In this document: piece after piece, positions 57,601 to 64,000 of the stretch
Position numbering within the stretch: the first letter of the stretch is position 1
Layout of the letters: each line of letters opens with the position of its first letter
DNA from: Antennarius striatus
Taxonomy: Eukaryota > Chordata > Actinopteri > Lophiiformes > Antennariidae
Reading direction: 5' to 3'
DNA: 64,000 bases
Assembly: GCF_040054535.1 (NCBI RefSeq)
Contig: NC_090792.1
Location: 1,721,001-1,785,000, forward strand
Notes under the pieces: generated by a model
Databases searched by the model: none
Told to the model about the DNA's origin: nothing
Seen by the model: only the letters and a program-made list of their open reading frames with translations
Made by a program: the position numbers and the translations under genes

Positions 57601-57972
57601 AATAAAACCATAATTTCTCACCCTTTTTGTAGTACAGTAGATGTGCCATTTTTTCTCTGCTGGCAAATTAAACATGGCTGCTCTGTGCTCCTCAGTGAGA
57701 TCCAGTTCATCCTGGTATAAAGGAAAGAAGTTGGCCTTTAGTTCAGATTGTTAAATAAGGATTGTTGACAATGCTCTTCAACTCACCACCAGCTCACTGA
57801 AGATAACGTCCAATTCTCCAGGAGGGGGCAGGGGTAGGGTGGGCTCCGCAGTGGCAACAGTAGTAACGTTGTCATGGCAGTAGGTGATCTCTGGTTCGTC
57901 ACTTCTTTTGAAGCACCAAGAAAATAAAGACGACAGGCCACGTTTCTGCGAATGCGTCCCTCGGGATGTCAT
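36642..57972 (-). CDS. daam1: Daam1-type formin (DAAM1), complete, 25 coding exons
   Basis: Coding exons, 5' to 3' on the minus strand: 57972-57787, 57711-57622, 55977-55906, 55228-55134, 55047-54828, 54705-54592, 53854-53744, 53426-53323, 52621-52555, 52460-52343, 52256-52118, 51529-51471, 51364-51177, 50617-50333, 49336-49229, 46996-46902, 46747-46663, 45852-45746, 45568-45480, 45304-45136, 41451-41344, 39085-39025, 38865-38731, 38413-38243, 36836-36642. They total 3171 nt (1056 aa; human DAAM1 about 1078), all phases matching. Rho/Dishevelled-activated formin nucleating and elongating actin filaments in planar-cell-polarity Wnt signalling. Domains: GBD/DID about 45-420 ([24 protein letters not shown]); coiled coil about 445-520; FH1 about 525-590 with a 12-proline run; FH2 about 600-1000 with the actin-binding Ile in NCNILLSR and [15 protein letters not shown]...DTKSSID; DAD about 1010-1030 ([17 protein letters not shown]) with a basic tail. 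Closer to DAAM1 than DAAM2 ([21 protein letters not shown]). The R usual in MSRIxHYxQRL is G748 here. A non-coding upstream exon is likely (acceptor near 58005). Confidence 0.94.
37272..37535 (+). repeat. tRNA-derived SINE, head-truncated
   Basis: A B-box-like GGCGGTTCAATTCCCGC is followed by a SINE body (GTTCCTGGGCAAGACACTCT, then GGTGTGTAAATGTG) that is common in fish genomes. The A-box region is missing. Lies in daam1 intron 24, antisense to the gene. Confidence 0.55.
37550..37665 (+). repeat. hAT-like MITE right-end fragment
   Basis: GGGCCAGATCTGGCCCATGG then GCCTTGACTTTGACATATGTG corresponds to the right end of the element at 35941-36352. The left part is absent. Confidence 0.55.
37680..37996 (-). 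repeat. tRNA-derived SINE (reverse), complete head
   Basis: The minus strand reads GGACGGCAGTGGCTCAGTTA then GTAGAGTGGGTCGTCC (A-box), with GATTCCCGCTCAC downstream (B-box). The body matches 33110-33345. This is a class III promoter-type SINE head, not a free tRNA gene. Confidence 0.7.
38003..38130 (-). mobile_element. RTE LINE 3'-end fragment
   Basis: TCTTCTTTTCCCTTCAGGGG and the following ~100 bases are the reverse complement of the RTE 3' end (compare 44340-44445). Severely 5'-truncated and diverged. Confidence 0.7.
39470..39775 (-). repeat. SINE (reverse), related to 10471-10833
   Basis: The reverse complement has GGCAGTGCTGTCATCTCACA near the head, a B-box-like GGTTCAAGTCC, then TGTGTGGAGCTTGTATGTTC and a tail from CCCTGTGACCCACAGCAATG. 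Same layout as the SINE at 10.5 kb but more diverged. In daam1 intron 21. Confidence 0.65.
40444..40648 (+). repeat. Dispersed repeat family B, copy 3
   Basis: Matches 10845-11037 from GGATGGCCACCCTCCGGAGC to the TTGATTGATTGATT tail. Pyrimidine-rich sequence upstream (39960-40440) may belong to a longer version of the same element. Confidence 0.7.
40820..40909. repeat. (AAT)n plus poly-G tract
   Basis: About nine AAT/TAA units, then the SINE/LINE-tail-like CTTTATTGTCCCACAGTGGG and a 13-base G run ending near 40909. Length-variable and prone to sequencing error. Confidence 0.8.
41224..41306. repeat. (GT)n/(GTGC)n microsatellite beside daam1 exon 21
   Basis: Reads (CA)n on the daam1 sense (minus) strand, beginning about 37 bases inside intron 21 after the exon 21 donor (GT at 41343-41342). 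Interrupted by GCGTGC variants. Confidence 0.95.
41524..44453 (+). mobile_element. RTE-clade LINE, near full length, with target-site duplication
   Basis: About 2.9 kb in daam1 intron 20, antisense to the gene. Flanked by ATATTCTTGTCAAGA (41509-41523) and ATATTCTTTGTCAAGA (44454-44469), a duplication differing by one T. The single ORF runs endonuclease then RT, and the short 3' end (CTGAAGGGAAAAGCCGAAAG) is RTE-like. A second, truncated copy lies at 6857-7817. Confidence 0.9.
41643..44426 (+). pseudogene. RTE endonuclease-reverse transcriptase ORF, broken
   Basis: The first frame (41643-43070, 475 aa) starts [20 protein letters not shown] and holds the EEP endonuclease ([25 protein letters not shown]) and the start of the RT ([19 protein letters not shown]). 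It ends at TGA 43068-43070, which looks like a CGA-to-TGA transition because the frame continues with homologous sequence. The frame shifts near 43310-43330 (after YGFMPK) and again near 43605-43620. The last frame, to 44426, holds [11 protein letters not shown] and the C-terminal [15 protein letters not shown] block. Active-site residues are visible but no single product can be made. Confidence 0.85.
44454..44493. repeat. Perfect 16-bp inverted repeat at RTE 3' junction
   Basis: ATATTCTTTGTCAAGA (44454-44469), spacer CGAGTATA, then TCTTGACAAAGAATAT (44478-44493), an exact inverse. The left arm is also the 3' copy of the RTE target-site duplication. Confidence 0.9.
44885..44995. mobile_element. 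Short palindromic MITE, family D copy 2 (degenerate)
   Basis: CAAAATACGGCTCACCTTAT at the left and TGTACCTTATGGTGCAGAAA, AATACGGTA at the right mirror each other. They match the ends at 19770-19927 loosely. Confidence 0.5.
46037..46544. mobile_element. Non-autonomous hAT transposon with 8-bp TSD
   Basis: Exact 14-base terminal inverted repeats CAGCGGTCCCCAAC and GTTGGGGACCGCTG. The 8-bp flanks CTTTACGA (46029-46036) and CTTTAGGA (46545-46552) match at 7 of 8. Length 508 bp, no transposase. In daam1 intron 17, about 110 bp from exon 17. Confidence 0.88.
47055..47361. mobile_element. pogo/Tc1-like MITE, family C copy 2
   Basis: Starts CAGTGCGCCCTCGCGCATTC and ends CATTACCCGCAAGGAATGAG plus AATGCACTG, with TA on both sides. 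It shares TGCGCTACGTTCCATGAGTC with the family C copy at 14315. Confidence 0.75.
48225..49165 (+). mobile_element. Degenerate non-LTR retrotransposon RT fragment (clade unassigned)
   Basis: Pieces in several frames are RT-like: AGF-type start then [32 protein letters not shown], then after an internal deletion [28 protein letters not shown] and WALRTIEN. It ends in (CTGA)n near 49155. The FADD active-site block is deleted (the frame jumps at about 48455). Inserted in daam1 intron 15, antisense to that gene. Confidence 0.75.
51558..51600. repeat. (CA)n microsatellite upstream of daam1 exon 12 acceptor
   Basis: On the daam1 sense (minus) strand this is a (TG)n tract that ends about 27 bases before the acceptor of the 59-bp exon 12 (first base 51529). 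Confidence 0.95.
55290..55646. mobile_element. pogo/Tc1-like MITE, family C copy 3
   Basis: Left end CAGTAATCCCTCGTTACTCG, right end CGAGGGATCACTG (inverse CAGTGATCCCTCG), flanked by TA at 55288-55289 and 55647-55648. The interior matches the copy at 14315 (ACAAACTAATTATTTTATTA). In daam1 intron 3. Confidence 0.85.
55725..55845 (+). repeat. SINE 3' fragment with (GGAT)n tail
   Basis: GCTGGGATAGGCTCAAGC, then GCAGAAATGCGGTTGAAGAT and ATGGATGGATGGATG match the 3' end of the SINE family at 10471-10833. Confidence 0.6.
56100..56900 (+). mobile_element. LINE fragment (family E), copy 2
   Basis: Contains the RT segment around FADDVVL (56430-56460, frame-disrupted) and a 68-codon frame from 56500 with [17 protein letters not shown] and [10 protein letters not shown], typical of a fish LINE RT thumb. 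Its 3' part overlaps the region seen at 34560. In daam1 intron 2, antisense to the gene. Confidence 0.75.
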
Positions 57973-58439
57973 GTTTGTAATGAGGACCTCTCCAGAAGAT
58001 TTTACTAGTGAAAGGACAACAAAGCCAATCAGTTAATGGTGTGACTTACTCCATCCTGCAGCATGTCCTGTAAGGGTTGGTCAGATACTGAAAAAAGCTC
58101 TAATTCTTGCATAAAAAGACCTGATAAAATGATATCAAATACATTAATCAACACAACATCTATGTTTTTTAGCCTCTCGCAATTTTTGCAAATGTTATGC
58201 AGTGTTATGTCAAACTAAAAAGCATGGGGAAACAGCCAATTAAATGATGAAAAAATGAAATCGAAACCAAACCAAAAAACAATTTACTGTTCTTCCTGGG
58301 AATATTCAAAGGTTTTTCTTTGACAGAGATGGGGATTATAATCTGAGGGGGGAGTTAATTTTCCCCTTTTACAACTGGTCTGCTCAGGGTCTCAGCTACA
58401 TACAAGACCCTAAAGAGGGACTCAGCCAACAATTACAAA

Positions 58440-59175
58440 AATAAACCATCAGCTTCCTAACACACCTGGACAAAGAGAAAGTTGTCAGCCAACACTTTTA
58501 CTAACAGCTATACCCTGAAGAAGTAAATTCCATCTATGGAATTCCCAACATTCACAAGGAAGGGATGTCCCTCAGACTCATTGTCAACACAATCAGCTTG
58601 GCCACCTACAATATTGCCAAACACTCGGCCAACATCCAAGCCCCTCTTGTTGTCAACCCACCACAGCATGTGAAGAACTGCCAAGATTTTGCATGGAAGG
58701 CAAAGGAAATAAAAGTGGACTCAGATGAAACCATGGTCTCCAACGACATCACATGACCCAGTAAGGACCAAGGGCAGGAAGAAGAAAACTATTACAAGAC
58801 CAAACAGAACCAACTAGAACTCTACCTCACCCCAGACCACGTTTGCTCTCTGCTGGACCTCTGCCTGACCAACACCTACTTCCAGTAGGGAGTAAACTAC
58901 TACAGTCAGACACGTGGTTGTGTCATGGGCTCACCTGTATGTCCAGTAGTAGCAAATTTTTATATGAAATAGGTGGCAAGAAAGGATCAGACCTCTTTTA
59001 CATGGGCAGTATCCAATCATTGGTTGAGGTATATGGAAGACACCGAGGTAAAAATCAGGACCCAAGAAGTGGAAACCTTTACAGATCATATCAAAACGAT
59101 GCCATCAAGTTCACCCCTGTTAAGGGAAAGTCTTGGACTGTGTGATACGCCTTGAAACAGACTCAAATCTCAGCA
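58440..59175 (+). mobile_element. Penelope-like retroelement fragment, degenerate
   Basis: Frames broken by stops read YGIPNIHKEG, SLRLIVNTISLATYNIAKH, LVVNPPQHVKNCQDF, DETMVSNDI, LLDLCLTNTYFQ, RGCVMGSPVCPVVANFYMK, SNHWLRYMEDTEVKIRTQEV and FTDHI. This order matches the Penelope-like RT: YGLPK..HK, then the strand ending VSFDV, then GTAMGSPVSPIVAN and RYVDDT..K. The catalytic YVDD appears here as YMED. The GIY-YIG endonuclease end is not visible. At least three frame changes and an internal deletion show it is dead. Confidence 0.8.
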
Positions 59176-62100
59176 GAAAGTAGGTTCAATGTCTACTGAA
59201 ACTAACAGAAGCCTACATGGACAATGTTACTAGACCTGCATTTGTATGTATTGGAGTGTTCAACAGCACCCCCTTCACAGATAGTGCTGTCAGTCTTTGT
59301 ACTGTTAACAATCTAGATTTTTGTTTTCATCTTCAGAGAACACAACGTCCAGGATTTCCAGTATCCAAAGTGTGGACGTGTTGCCTCCAATGTCAACAAT
59401 AGAGCACGTTTTGATGCTGGACTGGGCAGACAGGTGGTTCAGGAGCAACAGGACAGGTGTGTGACTTAAGGCCCGCCCACTGCCAGAGGGTTGTTTTAAT
59501 TACAGTACATCTTGTGATATATAACCAGATTCAGGTCTGAAAATATTATGGATCAAATTAGGTCAGAGGTTTAACTTTAATGTTGAAGCGTTTGGAAACC
59601 TCTGCAAGAATGAAGCCAAAGCTGAAAAGATCACATTTTTTTGCTGGATTACCAACACAAATGTCTACAGATTGGTGTATGCCTTGTAATTGTAGAAATA
59701 TTCTTCTCTTGACCTAATTTACAGAATAAGTCCTCATTTGTTAATAGAAAATCTGTTGATATCAGTTGAAAGTGTTGTCTTGTTCATCAACTATGTAGTT
59801 AGAAAGAACACTCTACAAGTCCGTAGTGCACAGGGAAATGGAGAAGGGCTGTTGTGTTTTAATGCACAGATTTGAGGCAATGTGGTTATGATTATTGTGT
59901 ATAGACAGAGGGAGAGTTGGGGGGGGGGTCGTGTTAGGGGTTTCAGGCAGCTAATCTATTAAGGTGTTTTGCACTGAGCTGATTGCTCTCTCCCTGTGTT
60001 GAAGTTATTGACCTGAACGTCTTGATTGTCAGTCAGAAAAAGTAGATGACTTTTCCAAATGAAGCCGTGAACTTAAGAGAAAACTTAAGAGCAAGAGGAA
60101 TTCAGCATCCTCAATTCATTACATTCCTGGAGGGAACAGTGTGGTTGGATATACTTGCCAAAAAGGGAAGCCAAACAACACTGATTCCCACGGAAATTTA
60201 ATGTATGTTTCTCCACTGTGATATGAGAAAAAATGCACCTTTTTTTCTGTTAACCTAAAACATTTTAAGTGAAGTCAATTACTTTAGTTCACACAAACAC
60301 TCCATCCACCCCTGTGCCAGAGGATGTGAATGGTGAAATGCAAACAGTCCCTACAGGGTATATCACAGAGATCTACATGCTGATACACAGTACAGTAGAA
60401 ATACTGCACTAGTACTTTAGGTTAGTGGCACTTAAGACTACCTAGGGGCACAGATTAGCCAGCTGCTAAGGGATGGGGGTCCCACCCAGAGTGGCTAATC
60501 ATGGGCAGGACAGTGCTAACCATGAAGGGCATACAGAAATGATCCGACTATTGAGCAAGAACCTGCCTCTGCACAACAGTGAAGCTCCTGCCAGGAAACA
60601 CAGTGACTAAGATGACTGGAAGCATAGGTCAATACGTTATCAGGGCACAGAAGGGAATTTGCAGCAACACCAGAGGAGTCAAGCACCAGCCACCAGTCAA
60701 CAGAGAGGTCCACTAAGGCTGTAAGTCAAGAAAGACCAAATAGTGCACCAACTGGACTGACCACTAAAAGACTATGACCAATGCCTCCAAGTGGCATTTA
60801 GGTTTCATGGTGTAATTGTAATCATACTGAAACGCAGTACTACGATCACTACTACTACATCTATCAGTAGCAGAAAAGAAGTAGCAGCAAAAAACCGCTT
60901 TTCACAGAAACACAAAAACTTTGAGACAGCAACACACGAGTCCTCTGGATAATGTGCTGTCATTAATTTTACTGGTATGTCACTTTATTTATGGAGAGCA
61001 ACTGTTTCAGTGCCCTGGTAATGTCTTTACCTATAGATTGTCAAGTCTGCACCGTAAAGTATCAGTTCCCGTACTTCAACTATGCATATTTCTAATTTCA
61101 GTTTCACTAAAATACCATGAGTGTTGTTTCTTCCTCTAAACATTCTTGTTCTCTTCCGGTTTTCCTACATTTAAGAGCCAATAATCTGATGATGCTTCCA
61201 CTGATTACTGATTCAGATACGATGACATTGTAAATAGGGGGTGTATTGTTGGAAATGTGTACCTAATGTGAAGTAACTCTTTATGTTACTGTAAACAGGG
61301 ATTAAAAAAAACACACAAAAAAAACAAAATCCTACTACAGGCATGAACAAACTGTACATCTCACTGTGGCTTCTTACCTTTGTGATCCTATGTGACGCAG
61401 TGAGATAGTATGAGTATCATTCCAATATTATAACAGGTCTTCTTATGTATTGTACAATCTGTACAATCCAAAGAAGAAGGAGGTGAAATCGTAGCTGAAA
61501 AAAGATCCACACTTTCAGTACAGCTAGAGGTGCATCATAAATGTTCCAACGGAGTACAAATGAACACAAGTTTGTTCTGCCAGAAAGTTATTAAATATAA
61601 ATTCCAGAAGAGAAGGAAACTTCTCCGAGAACCTTTCATTTCCAAAGTTTCGTGAGTTTCACCTGTCCAGGTCGCTTACTCCATGTTTGCGTATTCTGTG
61701 TTCTGGTATTTTCTGGAGTCAGCTGAGTATTGGTGTCACTGTCAGGCTGAGAATGATCTGTATGTAAGGAGTTTGAAACACACATTACAGCATTCCTGCT
61801 GCAGACAGTCATGCCCAGACCTCACCCACTGCATTGTGTGACAGCGAGACAGAGGTGTGACCGTCTTCTGTAGTATCTGTACGGCTTTTGTTCATCAAAG
61901 TATTTGGAACTGTGTCGCATTCACTGCTGTAGATCCAGATACGCTTTTCCTTCTTTCAATGAGTTTACTCAAACAACTTACTTATTAAACATGACAAGGT
62001 GGAAAGACTGAGCTTAAACAGGAGGCATCAGAGAGATGGCAACAGTTTAGCTTGAGATTTAATAAAGCAGGGTGAACAATAGGAACAGGTACTAGAATTA

Positions 62101-62334
62101 TGATAGAGTTTAAGAGTATAGCACAATGAAAGGTCCTTTACAACATTAACTTTTTATTAGTCAGATAGTAATAAACTGGATTTAAATTATAATTGTGACA
62201 TTATTCCTCTCTTTATTTCTAGGCACGGCTCCACAGTCCAGAGAGTCCAAATTCCCTCTGACGTTTCCTCTGAGATCAAACTGAACTCTATTTTAGCCTG
62301 AAACTCTTTCACTAAAAATGTGTTCAATTTCTCT

Positions 62335-62460
62335 TGAATAGTGATTTTCAACCTTTTTTGAGCCCCAGCACATTTTTTACATTCACAAAATCCTGGGGGA
62401 CACCACCGACCGAAATCACACAAAATGAGACTCTAACCCAGTACATACAACACTGTCACA
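62335..62460. repeat. hAT-like MITE end fragment
   Basis: ATAGTGATTTTCAACCTTTT then TTGAGCCCCAGCACATTTTT resembles the left end of common hAT MITEs (CAGTGATTCTCAACC type). No right end found. Confidence 0.45.
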
Positions 62461-62714
62461 CCTCCGTGTCGTGTAATGGTGAACAAAGATGACAACCATT
62501 GGACTTCTTAGCAAGTTTTATTCTGGCAGTAATAGTAGAAAAACACACACAAATCTCTTCCTCAACAGCTCTGAGTTTATGTGGTTGAAAACGGGAGCAA
62601 TATCAAAATAGCTTTGTTGGCGAAAATGGGGAACGATAACCAGAAACTGTCCAAAGGAAGATCAGCAAAGGTCATCCTTAAACCACGGTCTTGTTTCAGT
62701 TCAATTGTGCTTCA

Positions 62715-62900
62715 ATGTTCCAAGATCGGTGGATCGATTCCCACCCCCGCCCGCCCGGGAGCATGAGCTGACAGGGGGAGACGTCAGCTCCCCTCCCAAG
62801 CACTGACAAGGCATGCATATATACCTGTATATACTGTATGTATGCATGCAACTACTAACCTGTGTGTAGAGTGGAATCTTAATTTTCCTTCGCGGATTAA
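62715..62900 (+). repeat. SINE fragment
   Basis: A B-box-like GGTGGATCGATTCCCACC is followed by a SINE body and ends TTTTCCTTCGCGGATTAATA, the tail type of a frequent teleost SINE. The A-box portion is weak. Confidence 0.5.
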
Positions 62901-63071
62901 TACAGTTACTACAATTTTTAAAAATTAAAGCAGCCATTGTATTTAATGGTATATTTTGCACCACTAGCTTGCGCTTTTATATCCACATGTAATTACACAC
63001 ATTAATTGTTCATCAGTGATACCTGTTCATGTGTCTCTGATGTGCACATCACTCAGTCTGAGGACTATTTA

Positions 63072-63184
63072 CAGGATTTTCCGCACAAAACCTTTAATTT
63101 TCTCAAAAACTGATAGTGCACCTTAAATACGAAGAATTTTAAAATAGGCCATTTATTGAAGGTGCGCCTTATAGTGCAGTAAAC
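63072..63184. mobile_element. Short palindromic MITE, family D copy 3
   Basis: Left CAGGATTTTCCGCACAAAAC and GATAGTGCACCTTAAATACG; right GGTGCGCCTTATAGTGCAGT. The same end sequences occur at 19770-19927. Confidence 0.6.
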
Positions 63185-63212
63185 TAACACTGGCTGTAGC
63201 TCCATGTGCAGA

Positions 63213-63231
63213 CCCTAACCCTAACCCTAAC
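63213..63231. repeat. Interstitial telomeric repeat (CCCTAA)3
   Basis: Three perfect CCCTAA units plus a final C, 28 bases beyond a MITE end. Confidence 0.9.
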
Positions 63232-64000
63232 TGACATCATCATCGTCCACTGATCTCAGAAACCACAAGCGTTGAAACCTTAGAGAGGCCTTTTTATTAT
63301 TTTCTGTAGGATTTGATTCACACGTTAAACTGTCCACTGGTGGACGCACACACAATGTTCACAGTGGTTTCACATAAAAGCACTTCTTATTTGAACATAT
63401 ACCACACATGCCAAACTGCGCACATGCTCTGTGGAAGAAATCTGCCTCACAGAAGGAAAACAGTTAACAAACGTGTGATTAATAGACATGAGTTGTGCAC
63501 AAGATGAGTCCTGTCTGTGGTTTTAACTTATAGCAGCAGTACGGCTGTGAGGTAGCCCTGGACATCTCTAGTCAACACACACATGGCAGAAAGAGGCTGA
63601 TTGATCAAAAAGTTGAGTCATTCTCTAACAAGTTTCCTGGTGCTCAAAGAAAAGTTGGCATCATTAAGTAAAATACAGTCAGATTTGATTCAAGCCCCCA
63701 TTGATAGTCAGGTAATGTTCCTTCATCTACAAATATTTCTGAAACTTTCAAGCATTGAAACATTCTAGGAAGTAAATTGAGAAGGTGGAAATTATTGTTT
63801 TATGTGTCGATGTCATTTTTTTTTAAAAACTGAAATAAAAAATAATTTAAGTCTCCAAAACCGATCTGTGATCAAACTGAGGTTGAAAGTTTTGCTTGCA
63901 TGTAAAGTGTAACAATAAAAAATACCGAGGCACACATATTTCATAAGCATTCAAGTAAAGATGCAGGGACAAATCCATCTGTTCAACTCAGACTACAATA

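Larger units (their letters stand above)
58005..64000. other. Upstream region of daam1, no host coding exon recognised
   Basis: Holds a Penelope-like fragment (58440-59175), unrecognised sequence with a few short frames (59.2-62.3 kb), a hAT-type fragment, a SINE and a MITE. A first non-coding daam1 exon and promoter should lie here or beyond the window, but I could not place them. The block at 60470-60780 (GTCCCACCCAGAGTGGCTAA onward) looks like decayed retroelement coding sequence but is not assigned. Confidence 0.55.

Overview
The window is vertebrate nuclear DNA, almost certainly from a ray-finned (teleost) fish. It carries four multi-exon protein genes with short GT-AG introns. The dispersed repeats are typical of fish: L2, RTE and Penelope-like retroelements, tRNA-derived SINEs, hAT and pogo/Tc1-like MITEs, and many CA/GT microsatellites. 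No bacterial operon, CRISPR array, rRNA or stand-alone tRNA gene is visible. Exon structures were assembled by eye from splice signals, reading phase and remembered vertebrate homologues. All four coding models close without a frame error.

Layout. (1) 1-6.7 kb, plus strand: the 3' eleven coding exons of ankrd6 (diversin); its first exons lie upstream of the window. (2) 6.7-12.7 kb: intergenic, with a 5'-truncated RTE LINE and several SINEs. (3) 12.8-15.4 kb, plus: gja10 (Cx57/Cx62-type connexin), with a large coding exon and probably a 12-residue terminal exon joined by a GC-AG intron. (4) 15.4-20.6 kb: intergenic, with degenerate tandem and Harbinger-like repeats. (5) 20.6-33.8 kb, minus: a complete 14-exon map3k7 (TAK1) of 491 aa. 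Its intron 7 is swollen by an L2 LINE between two 69-bp direct repeats. (6) 33.8-36.6 kb: map3k7 upstream region and repeats. (7) 36.6-58.0 kb, minus: a complete 25-coding-exon Daam1-type formin of 1056 aa. One intron holds a nearly full-length RTE LINE with a clear target-site duplication. (8) 58-64 kb: upstream of the formin, with a decayed Penelope-like element, SINE and MITE pieces and a short interstitial telomeric repeat.

How the genes relate. Each is an independent eukaryotic transcription unit. The order ankrd6, gja10, map3k7 matches the content of human 6q15. Diversin and Daam1 are both Dishevelled partners in planar-cell-polarity Wnt signalling, and TAK1 is a MAP3K of TGF-beta/innate and non-canonical Wnt pathways. 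The link is thematic and probably reflects old synteny.

I found no convincing new multi-gene system. The most unusual observations are the GC-AG microexon of gja10, the shortened TAK1 linker, an RTE inserted at the arm of a perfect 16-bp palindrome, the L2 copy with a possible 3' transduction, and microsatellites set against splice sites.
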